Program-made: the position numbers and the translations under genes | DNA from: MR-S7 sp000400995 | GTDB taxonomy: Bacteria; Pseudomonadota; Gammaproteobacteria; Burkholderiales; Burkholderiaceae_C | Assembly (NCBI RefSeq): GCF_045291395.1 | Contig: NZ_CP152342.1 | Location: 4,650,001 to 4,714,000, forward strand | Reading direction: 5' to 3' | Length of the DNA: 64,000 bases | Part shown: positions 37,310 to 47,441 of the stretch, piece by piece | How the letters are laid out: each line of letters starts with the position of its first letter | Numbering within the stretch: the first letter of the stretch is position 1 | The notes under the pieces: model-generated | Told to the model about the DNA's origin: nothing | What the model saw: only the letters and a program-made list of their open reading frames with translations | Databases searched by the model: none

Positions 37310-37352
37310 CCAAAGCAAGACGGGCGCCTTCGGGGCGCCCGTCTTGCTTTGG
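37310..37352 (+). terminator. Strong hairpin after lctP
   Basis: A perfect 19-bp stem: CCAAAGCAAGACGGGCGCC (37310-37328), loop TTCGG, and its complement at 37334-37352. There is no clear U tract after it, so it may work as a bidirectional or processing hairpin. Its position ends the permease unit before the cellulose region. Confidence 0.75.
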
Positions 37353-37363
37353 AAACAACGCAT

Positions 37364-37392
37364 TTTGTCAATCTTTGTCATGGTTTGTTGAT
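37364..37392 (+). promoter_or_regulatory. Three helically phased direct repeats upstream of bcsB
   Basis: TTTGTCAAT, TTTGTCATG and TTTGTTGAT start at 37364, 37374 and 37384, exactly 10 bp apart. They lie in the AT-rich stretch 106-134 bp before the first gene of cellulose operon 1. Repeats one helical turn apart often mark cooperative binding of an activator. No clear -35/-10 pair was identified downstream. Confidence 0.45.
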
Positions 37393-37497
37393 GTTACATA
37401 GCTAAATTCTATTGATTTGTTTCATCGTCATTACACTTTTGTGGCAGTTGCGTTGCGGGGTCTTGCAAGCCCCTTTTTTCCTCCCACGAAAACAGCC

Positions 37498-39810
37498 ATG
37501 ACCTTGAACACCCCCCTTCTCAAGCCCGCCGCTTGGCTGCTGGCCCTCGGGGCCCTGGGGGGGAGCCAATCCCTGGCGTGGGCACAGAAGCCGCCCGTGC
37601 CCCGCAAGCCCCCGGCCGTGGCCGCTGCCGCCGAAACGCCGGCCGCCGAGCCGCAGGCCCTGCGCCGCTGGAGCCCGCGTCTGAAGGACCTGGGCCTGGG
37701 CGGCGCCATGCGCCTGCGCGGCGTGGAGAGCTGGTCGGGCGTGGGACTGGGCATCCGGCGTGACGAGATGGTGGAGTCCGCGCGGCTGCGGCTGGTGTTC
37801 ACGCTGTCTCCCGCGCTGCTGGCCGACCTGTCGCACCTCAAGGTGCTGCTCAACGACCAGCTCGTGCGCACCATCGCCCTGCCCAAGGAGCGGCTGGGCC
37901 AGCCTCAGGCGGTGGACGTGGACATTCCCCCCGCCTATTTCACGGACTACAACCAGCTGTCGTTCCAGTTCGTGGGCCACTACACGCTCGACTGCGAAGA
38001 TCCCAGCCATTCGAGCCTGTGGGCGGAGATCAGCCACGAGAGCGTTCTGGACCTGGCGCTGCGCCCGCTGCAGGGGCGCGGCGACCTGGCCCTGCTGCCC
38101 GCCCCGTTCTTCGACCCGCGCGACAGCCGCCCCGTGGAGGTGCCTTTCGTCTACGCGGCGCAGCCTAGCCTGGGCCAGCTCAAGGCGGCGGGCGCGGTGG
38201 CCAGCTGGCTGGGGGTGCTGGCGTCCTACCGGGGCAACCGCTTCCCGGTATTCCAGGACGCGCTGCCGCCCGGCCATGCCGTGGTGATCGCCACCAACGA
38301 CCGCCGCCCCGGCTTCCTCAAGGACATGCCGCCGGTGGAGCAGCCCACGCTGTCCATGGCGGCGCACCCCCAGGTGCCGGGCGCGCGGCTGCTGCTGGTG
38401 CTGGGCAAGGACGATGCACAGGTGCAGGCCGCCGCCGCCGCGCTCGCGCTGGGCAAGGCCGCCCTGTCGGGCCAGAGCATGCGCGTGACCGGGCTGGAGC
38501 TGCCCCCGCCGCGCAAGGCCTACGACGCCCCGCGCTGGCTGACCACCGAGCGCCCCGTGCAGCTCGGCGAACTGGTGGAGCGGCCCACCGACCTGCAGCT
38601 GCGCGGCACCGTGCTGAGCGGCACCATCCAGGTCAACGCGCGCATGGCCCCGGACCTGTTCACGTGGAACGCCAGCGGCGTGCCGCTGAACCTGTTCTAC
38701 CGCTACACCCCCACCAACCTGTCGGACCGGGGCTCGCTGAACGTCTCCATCAACGACCAGTTCGTCAAGGCCTACCCGCTGCAGGCCAGCGGCGACAGCG
38801 AGGCCCGCAAGAGCAAGATCCTGCTGCCGCTCGCGCAGGATGGCGGCGGGCTGGTGCGCTCGGACATGAAGATCCCGGCCTTCATGGTGGGCGGCGACAA
38901 CCGGCTGCAGTTCGCCTTCAACATCCCGCCCGCGGACCTGGGGCGCTGCCGCTCCACCCAGCCGGTGGAGCTGCGCGCAGCCCTCGACCCGCAGTCCAGC
39001 ATCGACATGACGGGCTTCGACCACTACATGGCCATGCCCAACCTGGCCGCATTCGCCAACAGCGGCTACCCCTTCACCAAATACGCCGACCTGGGCCAGA
39101 CCTCGGTGGTGCTGCCCAACCAGCCCACCGGCGCCGACGTGGAGGCCTACCTCACGGCCGTGGGCCGCATGGCGGCGGCCACCGGCTACGCGGGCACGCG
39201 CTTCCAGCTGCTGCACGCGGCGCAGATCGAGCAGGCCTGGGACACCGACATCCTGCTCGTCTCCGTGGGCGACCGCGACGGCCTGCTGGCCCGCTGGCGC
39301 AGCGGCCTGCCGGCGCTGGTCGAGGCCGGCAAGCGCTCCGTGCAGCCGCTGGAGCGGGGCGTGAACGCCTTCTTCGAGCTGTTCCGCCTGGGCGGCGGCA
39401 GCCCCGCCACGGCCGGTGACGGCCGCGCCACGCTGGAGGGCGACGGCCCGCTCGCGGCGGTGGTGGGCCTGCAGTCCCCGCTGCAGGAGGGGCGCAGCAT
39501 CGTGGGCCTGACGGCCAGCGACGCGCGCAGCATGGGCTGGATCGCCCAGGGCCTGAACGACCCCGGCAAGGTGCAGCTGCTGCAGGGCGACCTGGGGCTG
39601 CTGCGCGGGGAGGCGGTGGAGAGCTTCCGCATCCAGCCCGTGTACTACGTGGGCGACCTGCCCTGGTACAAGCGCCTGTGGTTCCACCTGCACAGCCACC
39701 CGGTGGCGCTGGCGCTGCTGGGCATTGCCGCCGGCCTGCTGCTGACCCTGCTGGTGTACGGGGCGCTGCGCTCCCTGGCCCGCCGCAGGCTGGAGGGCGG
39801 CGATGACTGA
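37498..39810 (+). CDS. bcsB: Cellulose synthase periplasmic subunit BcsB (operon 1)
   Basis: A 770-residue periplasmic protein anchored by one C-terminal membrane helix (HPVALALLGIAAGLLLTLLV). A signal peptide ends at SLAWAQ and a Pro/Ala spacer follows (to about residue 55). The family core shows TLSPALLADLSHLKVLLNDQ, FVGHYTLDCEDPSHSSLW and AMPNLAAFANSGYPFTKYAD. BcsB guides the nascent glucan out of the BcsA channel and its C-terminal helix completes the BcsA pore. It is the first gene of operon 1 and overlaps bcsZ by 8 bp. In E. coli bcsB follows bcsA; here the operon is rotated so that bcsA comes seventh. Copy 2 is at 55947. Confidence 0.93.
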   Translation: MTLNTPLLKPAAWLLALGALGGSQSLAWAQKPPVPRKPPAVAAAAETPAAEPQALRRWSPRLKDLGLGGAMRLRGVESWSGVGLGIRRDEMVESARLRLVFTLSPALLADLSHLKVLLNDQLVRTIALPKERLGQPQAVDVDIPPAYFTDYNQLSFQFVGHYTLDCEDPSHSSLWAEISHESVLDLALRPLQGRGDLALLPAPFFDPRDSRPVEVPFVYAAQPSLGQLKAAGAVASWLGVLASYRGNRFPVFQDALPPGHAVVIATNDRRPGFLKDMPPVEQPTLSMAAHPQVPGARLLLVLGKDDAQVQAAAAALALGKAALSGQSMRVTGLELPPPRKAYDAPRWLTTERPVQLGELVERPTDLQLRGTVLSGTIQVNARMAPDLFTWNASGVPLNLFYRYTPTNLSDRGSLNVSINDQFVKAYPLQASGDSEARKSKILLPLAQDGGGLVRSDMKIPAFMVGGDNRLQFAFNIPPADLGRCRSTQPVELRAALDPQSSIDMTGFDHYMAMPNLAAFANSGYPFTKYADLGQTSVVLPNQPTGADVEAYLTAVGRMAAATGYAGTRFQLLHAAQIEQAWDTDILLVSVGDRDGLLARWRSGLPALVEAGKRSVQPLERGVNAFFELFRLGGGSPATAGDGRATLEGDGPLAAVVGLQSPLQEGRSIVGLTASDARSMGWIAQGLNDPGKVQLLQGDLGLLRGEAVESFRIQPVYYVGDLPWYKRLWFHLHSHPVALALLGIAAGLLLTLLVYGALRSLARRRLEGGDD

Positions 39811-40951
39811 CGGCGCCGGCAGGCCCACGCGCCGCGCCGTGCTGCGGGGCGCGGCGGGCGCGGCCGCGGGCTGGGCCGCGCAGGCCTGGGCCGACGCGGG
39901 CACGGCACCCGTCTGGCCGGCCTGGGAGGCGTTCCACCGCCAGTTCGTGGGCAGCGGCGGCCGCGTGACCTCGGACGCGCAGGGCCAGACCTATTCCGAG
40001 GCGCAGGCCTATGCGCTGTTCTTCGCACTGCTCGCGGGCGACCGCGAGCGCTTTGAACGCATCCTGCGCTGGACGGAAGACAACCTCTGCGCGGGCGACC
40101 TCACCACCCGCCTGCCTGCCTGGCTCTGGGGCAAGCGCCCCGACGCCACCTGGGGCGTGATCGACGACAACGCCGCCTCCGACGCCGACCTGTGGATCGC
40201 CTATGCGCTGGCCGAGGCCGGCCGGCTGTGGAACGACCGGCGCTACCGCGCGCTGGGCGCCGTGCTGGCGGCGCGCATCGTGCGCGAGGAAACCGCCGAC
40301 CTGCCGGGCCTGGGCCCCACGTTGCTGCCCGCGCCGCGCGGCTTCGCCCCTGAAGGCGGGCCCTGGCGCCTGAACCCGAGCTACCTGCCGCTGCAGCTCC
40401 TGCACGGACTGGCCGGCGCCACCGGCCAGCCGGTCTGGAAGCAGCTCGCGGCCAGCTCCCTGCGGGTGATGGTCGAATCCGCGCCCCAGGGCTTCAGCCC
40501 CGACTGGACCGTCTATGCCGGCCAGGGCTTCCAGGTGGAGGCCGAAGGCAAGGACAAGGGCCAGGGCGCCTACAACGCCATCCGCGTCTACCTCTGGGCG
40601 GGCACGCTCCACCCCCGGGCCGAGGGCCGCGGGCCGCTGCTGCGGGCGTTGGCCCCCATGGCGCGCTTCGTGCGCGAGCGCGGTCATCCGCCGGAGTCCA
40701 TCGACATCCTGACCGGCCAGGCCGGCGGCCCCGCGCCCCCGGGCTTTTCCGCGGCGCTGCTGCCTTTCCTGCAGGCCAGCGGCGAGGCCGACGCGCTGCG
40801 GGTGCAGCAGCTGCGGCTGGAAGCGCGCCCGCCGCGCCCGGATGCCTATTACGAGCAATGCCTGGCGCTCTTCGGCCAGGGCTGGATGGACGGCGCCTAC
40901 CGCTTCGACGCCGACGGGCGCCTGCTGCCCCGCTGGAAGGCCGGGCCATGA
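39803..40951 (+). CDS. bcsZ: GH8 endoglucanase BcsZ (operon 1), presumed catalytic base replaced by Asn
   Basis: A 382-residue secreted GH8 protein with a Tat-like leader (GRPTRRAVLRGAAGAAAGWA). The general-acid motif is TYSEAQAYALFFAL (Glu66) and WRLNPSYLPLQ is kept. In the motif that holds the catalytic base of BcsZ (YDAIR), this copy reads AYNAIRVYLWAG, Asn258. The second BcsZ here has Asp. GH8 subfamilies with Asn at this place use another base or are poorly understood, so this enzyme may be inactive or altered. BcsZ normally trims cellulose in the periplasm. The gene overlaps bcsB and bcsC by 8 and 4 bp. Confidence 0.92.
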   Translation: MTDGAGRPTRRAVLRGAAGAAAGWAAQAWADAGTAPVWPAWEAFHRQFVGSGGRVTSDAQGQTYSEAQAYALFFALLAGDRERFERILRWTEDNLCAGDLTTRLPAWLWGKRPDATWGVIDDNAASDADLWIAYALAEAGRLWNDRRYRALGAVLAARIVREETADLPGLGPTLLPAPRGFAPEGGPWRLNPSYLPLQLLHGLAGATGQPVWKQLAASSLRVMVESAPQGFSPDWTVYAGQGFQVEAEGKDKGQGAYNAIRVYLWAGTLHPRAEGRGPLLRALAPMARFVRERGHPPESIDILTGQAGGPAPPGFSAALLPFLQASGEADALRVQQLRLEARPPRPDAYYEQCLALFGQGWMDGAYRFDADGRLLPRWKAGP

Positions 40952-43900
40952 AGCGGCCGTGCAAGGGCCTGGCCGTCGCCGCGCTCTCCTCGGCCCTGGC
41001 CCTCCCCATCGTCCCCGCGCTGGCCGACGGCACGGATGCGGGGCAGGAGGCGCTGCTGCGCAACGCCCAGATGTGGGCCTCCAGGAACCGGCTGGACCTG
41101 GCGCGCCAGAGCGTGGACAAGCTGCTGGCGCTCGACCCCGACGCGCCTCCCGCGCTGGCCCTGCTGGGCGACATCGCCCTGCGCGGCAACCGGGCCGACG
41201 AGGCGCAGCGCATCCTGGCGCAGCTGCGCGCGCGCCATCCCGGCCACAGTGCCACGGCAGACCTGGCCACCCTGGTGCGCGTGCACGGGCCGGACCGCGA
41301 AAAGCTCGGCCAGATGCGCCTGCTCGCGCAGATGAACCGCAAGGCCGAGACGCTCGAACGCGTGCGTGCAGGGCACCCGCCCGACAGCATCCGCCAGGCG
41401 CGTGCACTGGCGCGCGCCCTCTTTCCCGACGGCCCGCCCGCCATCGGCGGCCTGGCGGCCGAATACTGGCAGGTCATGGGCAACGACGCGCGCACGGCGC
41501 CCCAGGCCGCATCGGTCCTGCACCAGCTCTATCAGCGCACGGGCGATGCCGACTACCGCCTCGCCCAGCTCGAAATGCAGGCCGCCCAGGGCGCCAGCGC
41601 CCTCGCGCTGGTCCGCGCCTGCGAGGCGCTGGCCGACGACCCTGCCGCCAACCCGCACCGCCTGCGCGACCTGTGGCGCCGCGCACTGGGCCGGCTGGAG
41701 GGCGCGGCCGCCGCGCCCCGGCTGCAGGCCTACCTGCAGCGCTACCCCGACGACCGGCCCATGGCTGAACAGTGGGGCGCCGCACGGCAGGCCGTGGCGC
41801 AGGCCGAGCGCTGGGCGCGCGACCCCGCGCGCCTCGCACAGGCCGCCGGCCAGCGCGCGCTGGACGCGGGCGACCTCGCACAGGCCGAGCAGCAGTGGCA
41901 GGCGGCGCTGGCGCTGCGCCCGCGCGATGCCGCCAGCCTGGGCGGCCTCGGCCTGGTGCGCCTGCGCCAGGGCCGCCACGAAGAAGCCCGGGCGCTGTTC
42001 GCCCAGGCGCAAAGCCTGTCCCCGCAGGCGCGGTGGCAGGGGCTGCAAGCCACGGCCCACTTCTGGGGCCTGCTGCGCCAGGCGGACGATGCCGCGCAGG
42101 CAGGCCGCCTGGAGGAAGCCGCCCGGCAGGCCCAGCAGGCCGTGGCCCTGGAGCCCGCCCATGCCGAAGCCCTAGCCACGCTGGCAGGCATCCGCGCCCG
42201 GCAGGACGACCCGGCGCAGGCCCAGGCGCTCTACGAGCGGGCCCTGGCCGCCGACCCCGCCCACCTGGACGCCCTGCGCGGCCTGGCCGCGCTGCACGCC
42301 CGCGCGGGCCGCGCGCCGCAGGCCCTGGCCCTGCTGGAGGCGGCCCAGCGCAGCCGTCCGGACCGCGCGCCGCAGCTTGCAGCCGTGCGCGCGGACCTGC
42401 TGGCCGAACAGGCCGAGGCGCAGCGCACGGCCGGGCACCCCGGCACCGCGCTGCGCCTGCTGGAAGACGCCGTGGCGCTCACGCCGCGCGACCCCTGGCT
42501 GCGCCACCGCCTGGCGCGCGTGTACCTGCAGCTGGGCCAGCCGCGCGAGGCGCTGGACGCCATGGACGAGGGCATCGCCCTCCAAGGGGACGAGGCCGAC
42601 ATGCGCTACGCCCGCGCCTTGATCCGCAGCGCCACCGACGACGACGCGGGCGCGCTGGCCGACCTGGAGCACGTCTCCCCCGAGCAGCGCAGCGATTCCA
42701 TGCGCGCGCTGCTGCGCTCGGCCACCGTGCGCGCCACCGTGGCCCGCGCCGCCGGCAGCGACGCGGCGCAGGCCGGGCCGCTGCTGGCCCAGGCCGAGCG
42801 CCAGGCGGGCGACGATGCCGACCTGCTTTTCACCGTCGCCAACGCCTGGTTCCAGCGCGGCGAGGGCGCGCAGGGCGTGGCCGTGTTCGACCGCCTGGCC
42901 GCCCGCGCCCCGGCCACGCCCGAGGCGCGGCTGGAGCACGCCGCCTTGACAGGCCGGGCCGCGATAGGCCGCGCCGCCATGGACGGCCCCCTGGCCGAGT
43001 TGCTGCCCGCCCTGCTGGCCGAGCCGGGCTGGACGCCCGCGCAGGCGGCGCGCCTGTCCGCGCTGCAGGCGGCCCATCTGGAACGCCGCGTGGAAGCCGC
43101 CGTGGCCGCTGGCGACCGCGCCGAGGCCCTGCGCCTGGCCCGGTCGCCCCTGTACGGCGGCGATGCACCTGCCTTCCGTGGCCGCCTGCTGCTCGCGGCG
43201 CAGGACTATGCGGGCGCCGCGCGGCAGCTGGCGCAGGCGCTGGAGTCGCAAGGCGACGACGCCGGCGTGCGCCTGGCCCTGGGCGATGCGCTGGCGCGCC
43301 AGGGGCAGGCGGCCCAGGCGCGCGCGCAGGCGCAATGGCTGCGGCAGCATCTGGACGCGCGCGATGCCGGCGCGCAGCTCGCCCTGCTGCGCCTGTGGCA
43401 GCGCGTGCCCGCCATGGACGAGGCGCGCGCCCTGGCGCAGCAGCTGCTGCAGCGCTTCCCGCAGGACACCAGCGTGCTGCTGCACGCGGCCCGGCTGGAG
43501 CGTGCCGAAGACGCCTACGCCCCGGCGCTCGCCTACTTCCGCCAGGCGCAGGCGCTGGAAACGAATCCGCAAGAGCAGGGCAGGATCGCGCAGGACATCC
43601 ACGCCATCGAGGCGCGCCGCCAGGCCTGGGTGGAGGTGGGCATGGAGCGGCTGCAGAAGAATTCCACCGCGGGCATCTCCACCCTGCGCGGCTGGGAGAT
43701 CCCCGCCGTCGCCTGGATGCCCCGGGGCTACGACGGCCACCATTTCCTGCACGTGGACCAGGTGCGGCTCGACGCCGGCCCGCTGCCCCCTCGGCGCAGG
43801 ACGCCGCCGGCTACGGGCAGGTGGCCGCGTGGCCCGAGGCCGCCTACCCGGCCGCACCGGGCACGCCGCGCGGCGACGGCGCCAACGTGGGCTTCGGCTA

Positions 43901-44747
43901 CCGCGGCCGCGGCGTCGAGTGGGACGTGGGGGCCGTCGGCATCGGCATGCCCGTGACCAACCTCGTGGGCGGCATCGCGCGCAGCGAGTGGCGCGAGGAC
44001 TTCAGCTGGCGCGCCGAACTCTCGCGCCGCCCGCTCACGGGCAGCCTGCTGTCCTATGCGGGCGTGCGCGACCCCATCACCGGGCAGGCCTGGGGCGGCG
44101 TGGTCGCCACGGGCGTGTCGGGCCGCGTCTCGCGCCCGTGGGCGGGCTACGGCACGTCGCTGAGCGCCGGCTACGCGCTGCTGCAAGGCCGCAACGTGCG
44201 CGGCAACACCCGCCTGCAGCTGCGCGCGGCGATCGACCGCGACGTGCTGCGCACGCCGCACCAGACGGTGAACGTGGGCGCGGCGCTGTCGTGGTGGAGC
44301 TACGCGCGCGACCTGTCCGAATTCACCTGGGGCCACGGCGGCTACTACAGCCCGCGCCGCTACCTGTCCCTGAGCCTGCCGGTGGAGTGGGGCGGGCGCA
44401 AGGGCGCGTTCACGTGGCTGCTGCGCGGCTCCGTGTCCGTCTCGCGCAGCGCCAGCCGCGCGTCGGACTATTACCCCGGCTCCCCCGCGCTGCAGGCGCA
44501 GGCCGCGGCGCAGGGCCACGCGCCGGTCTATGCGGGCGGCGGCAGCTCGGGCTTCGGCCGCTCGCTGCGCGCGGCCGTGGAATACCAGGCCACGCCGAAC
44601 TGGGCGCTGGGCGCGCAGCTGTCGCTCGACCGCTCGGCCTATTACGCCCCCACCACGCTGGCGCTGTACCTCCGGTTCGCGCTGGACCCCGTGCGCGCGC
44701 CGCTGGAGAACCGCCCGCGCCCCGTGCAACCCTATTCCAGTTTTTGA
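40948..44747 (+). CDS. bcsC: Cellulose export protein BcsC (operon 1), frameshift at 43786-43790
   Basis: The corrected product is about 1266 residues: signal peptide (to about ALADG), a TPR solenoid of some 17-20 helix pairs (AEQQWQAALALRPRDAASLG, ALYERALAADPAHLDALRGL are examples) to about residue 930, then a C-terminal 16-strand beta barrel ending YSSF. After VRLDAGPLP the frame breaks; the barrel (NVGFGYRGRGVEWDVGAVGI ... TWGHGGYYSPRRYLSLS) lies in the neighbouring frame and ends at 44747. One extra C in the C5 run 43786-43790 repairs it. As sequenced, the pore would be lost. BcsC carries cellulose across the outer membrane. Confidence 0.9.
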
Positions 44748-44758
44748 TGCAAAAAAGG

Positions 44759-44792
44759 AGCTGCCTGCGCTTGATTGGTAAGCGTTAGCACC
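44759..44792 (+). repeat. Dispersed palindromic repeat, copy R7 (between bcsC and bcsE)
   Basis: AGCTGCCTGCGCTTGATTGG then TAAGCGTTAGCACC is a decayed copy of the repeat. It occupies most of the 52-bp gap between bcsC and bcsE and leaves only a T-run before the bcsE ATG. Confidence 0.65.
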
Positions 44793-44799
44793 GTTTTTT

Positions 44800-46557
44800 A
44801 TGAATAAACCATCCTCCGTCACCGCCCTGCTGCGCTCCTGGTGGCACGGCCTGCGCAGCGGCCCCCGGCGCACGGCCCGGCCTGCCGGGCTGGGTGTGGA
44901 CGGCCTGCCCCACGGCGTGGGCCGCCTGCCGGCAGGCGCGCCCGCTGCGCTGCTGGTGCAGGACGAGGCCTGCTGGCAGGACTGGCCGCCCGCCCTGGTG
45001 GCCGACCTGCTGGCTGCCGGGCCGGTGCTGGCGCTGGCCGCCCAGGCCGGCGACATCGACGCGCTGCTGCGCGTGCCCACGCTGGCGCAGGCGCATGCCG
45101 CCGGGCGCCTGCGCACCTGGCTGCTGCCGCCCGAGGCCCAGGCACAGCTGCGCCAGGACGGCCTGGGCGCGCTCGCCCAGGAGCTGGCGCGTAACGGGCT
45201 CGGGCCGCACACCAGCCTGTGCGTGCTGGATGCCCATGCCATGCTGGCGGGCGCCACGGTCGCCGAGCTGCAGCGCCTGGCGGGCCAGTGGCGCCGCTGG
45301 AGCGCCGCGCGGCGCCGGCCCGTGGCGCTGCTGCTGCCCCTGCACCGCGCGCAGGCAGAGGGCGGCAACAACCTGGGCGCGGCGGTGCGCGCACAGGCTG
45401 CCTTCCGCCACGTGGCCGAGCTGGGCACGCTCTCCGGGCGGCCGGTGCTCACGCTGTACCGCTGGGACGGCGGCCAGGGCGCCGTGTTCGACGCCCGCTA
45501 CGACCTGCGCCGGGACGGCGGGCGGCTGTGCTACGACGGCAGCTTCTCCCTGGGAGCGCAGCCCGTGCTGGCGGACGCGCCGGACCAGTTCGCCGTCCAC
45601 GCCACGCGGGCCAGCGTCGCGGGCCAGCGCGGCGTGCCCGCGACGTGGCAGATCGCCGACTCCCTCGCGGCGCTGGAGGAGGCCGCGCGCGGCGCGGCGG
45701 GCGCCACGGTGCTGATCGACGCGGGCGTGCCGGAGCAGTTTGCGGCCGTGGCCGCGCTCGTGCACCGCCTGCGGCAGACGCGCCCGCGCAGCCTGAAGAT
45801 CATCGTGCGCGAGACCGAAGCCAAGCTGCGCGCGCACAGCGAGCAGGCGCTGCTGCGCCTGGGCGTGACCAGCGTCGTCTACCGCGAGGTGGGGTTCGCG
45901 CGCCTGCAGAAGCTCATCGAGGACGGCCGCCACCTCGTCTATGCCGGCGCCATCGGAAGCGACTGCGCGCAGACCCTGGCCGCATGCATGCCCGCCGCCG
46001 CGCGCGGCTACCAGCGGCCCGCGCGCTTCGTGCAGCTCGCCGGCGACATGCTGGCGCGCACCGAAGCCGCGGGCCTGTCCCACTGCCTGGTGCGGCTGCA
46101 ACTGCTGCCGACGGTGGCCCACCTGGACGCCCTGCGCGCCTGCCGTGTGCAGCGCGACGGCGACCTGGTCACGGCCGACGCGCAGGGCCTCTGCGTCTTC
46201 CTGTTCGCCTGCCGCGAGTCCGACCTCGACCTGGCCTTGTCGCACCTGTTCACGCTGCCCCTGGGCGCGCTGTTCTCGTCCCAGGCGCAGGATGCCACCG
46301 CGGGCGGCATGGCCCTCATGCTGGAGCGCTTGCGCGGCGCGGCGGCGCGCCTGCCCGACTACGGGCCGCTGCTGGAGCCCATCGCCGCGCCTGCGCCGCG
46401 CGAGGCGCAGCCCGCCGCCGGGGCGGGCGGGGGCGCCGCGCTGCTGCCCGTCGTGGTTGCCGTGCTGGAGGAAGCGCCGCACCGCGGCGCCGCGGCGGTG
46501 CAGGTCAGCGCGCGCCCCATCGGGCGGCGTCCCGTGCGTGAGGAGATGGCCGCATGA
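44800..46557 (+). CDS. bcsE: Cellulose biosynthesis protein BcsE (c-di-GMP-binding GIL protein)
   Basis: A 585-residue cytoplasmic protein. The middle (about 210-380) resembles the degenerate receiver-like part of BcsE; the GIL domain (about 380-520) ends with FLFACRESDLDLALSHLF. Its RESD (472-475) fits the RxxD-type I-site that binds c-di-GMP. In E. coli, BcsE binds c-di-GMP and recruits BcsF, BcsR and BcsQ to the synthase for full output. The ATG at 44800 has no visible ribosome-binding site; a repeat lies just before it. The stop overlaps bcsF (ATGA). This gene is diagnostic for the E. coli-type system. Confidence 0.85.
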   Translation: MNKPSSVTALLRSWWHGLRSGPRRTARPAGLGVDGLPHGVGRLPAGAPAALLVQDEACWQDWPPALVADLLAAGPVLALAAQAGDIDALLRVPTLAQAHAAGRLRTWLLPPEAQAQLRQDGLGALAQELARNGLGPHTSLCVLDAHAMLAGATVAELQRLAGQWRRWSAARRRPVALLLPLHRAQAEGGNNLGAAVRAQAAFRHVAELGTLSGRPVLTLYRWDGGQGAVFDARYDLRRDGGRLCYDGSFSLGAQPVLADAPDQFAVHATRASVAGQRGVPATWQIADSLAALEEAARGAAGATVLIDAGVPEQFAAVAALVHRLRQTRPRSLKIIVRETEAKLRAHSEQALLRLGVTSVVYREVGFARLQKLIEDGRHLVYAGAIGSDCAQTLAACMPAAARGYQRPARFVQLAGDMLARTEAAGLSHCLVRLQLLPTVAHLDALRACRVQRDGDLVTADAQGLCVFLFACRESDLDLALSHLFTLPLGALFSSQAQDATAGGMALMLERLRGAAARLPDYGPLLEPIAAPAPREAQPAAGAGGGAALLPVVVAVLEEAPHRGAAAVQVSARPIGRRPVREEMAA

Positions 46558-46697
46558 GCCCGATCGGCTGGCTGCTCTGCCTGCTCGCCGGCGCGGCCGG
46601 CGCCGGGGCGTGCTGGTGGCTGTGGACCGCCCGCGTGCCACGCCGCCTGCGCTACCTGCGGCCCTACCGCCCCGGCCAGGAACGCGAGGAGGGTTGA
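46554..46697 (+). CDS. bcsF: BcsF-like small membrane protein
   Basis: A 47-residue ORF, MSPIGWLLCLLAGAAGAGAC then WWLWTARVPRRLRYLRPYRP and GQEREEG. One hydrophobic helix (about 4-24) is followed by a basic, Tyr/Arg-rich cytoplasmic tail. It overlaps the bcsE stop and ends 1 bp before bcsQ. E. coli BcsF is a 63-residue single-pass protein that anchors BcsE at the membrane; the position and architecture match, though sequence similarity is weak at this length. It has the same high GC and codon use as its neighbours. Confidence 0.7.
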   Translation: MSPIGWLLCLLAGAAGAGACWWLWTARVPRRLRYLRPYRPGQEREEG

Positions 46698-46698
46698 C

Positions 46699-47441
46699 AT
46701 GCACCGCATCGCCTTCCTCTCCCCCTGGGCGGCGTGGGCCGCACCACGCTGGCCGCCCACGTGGCCACGCTGCTGGCGCAGCGCGGCCAGCCCACCCTGG
46801 CCATCGACCTGAGTCCGCAGAACGCGCTGGGCCTGCACCTGGGCCTGCAGGCGCCGCCCGCCAGCGGCTGGCACCCGGCCCAGGGCCGGTGGTGGGGCGA
46901 CTGCGCGCTGGAGAATTCCGCCGGCGTGCGGCTGCTGCCCCATGGCGCATGGAGCGGTAGCGCGGAGGCCGCCCTTCACGCGCCCGGCTGGCTGCAGGCG
47001 CAGATCGCGGGCCTGGACCTGCCCCCGGGCAGCGCCCTGGTGCTCGACACGCCGCCGCTGCCCGCGCCGCTGGCGCTGCAGGCCGCGCAGTGCGCCAGCC
47101 TGGCGGTGCTGGTGGTCGACGCCTCGGTGCGCTCGCTGCGGCTGCAGGACGCGCTGCGGGACGCCATTGCCCAGCTCCCCGCCGGCGTGCGCTGGGCCGT
47201 CGCGCTCACGGGCGCGGACCCGCGCAGCGCCGCGCGCCGCGAGGCGCTGCACACGCTGCGCGCGCAGTGGCAGGACCACCTGATTCCCTATCCGCTGCAT
47301 GCCGACGAGCACGTGCAACAGGCGCTGGCCCAGGCGCTGTGCGTGCACCAGCACGCGCCGCAGTCGCAGGCCGCGCACGACCTGCAGGGCCTGGCCGACT
47401 GGATCGCGCAGGCCTGCGGCCTGGACGGAGCGGCGCCGTGA
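46699..47441 (+). CDS. bcsQ: BcsQ (YhjQ) ParA/MinD-like ATPase (operon 1), frameshift at 46721-46725
   Basis: Corrected length is 247 residues. The start MHRIAFLSP (ATG 46699) is out of frame with the rest, LGGVGRTTLAAHVATLLAQR; one extra C in the C5 run 46721-46725 joins them. The Walker A region then reads PLGGVGRTT: the deviant-Walker signature Lys is Leu and the P-loop Lys is Arg. E. coli BcsQ is likewise non-canonical (RGGVGTTT, from memory), so this copy is of that type. TLAIDLSPQNALGLHLGL and LVLDTPPLPAP follow. BcsQ with BcsR organises and stabilises the secretion complex. The stop overlaps the bcsA GTG. Confidence 0.85.

Noticed and set aside
37402..39903. An 833-codon minus-strand frame opposite bcsB1
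   Set aside because: Antisense shadow; Gln/His/Arg/Ala-rich with no family features.
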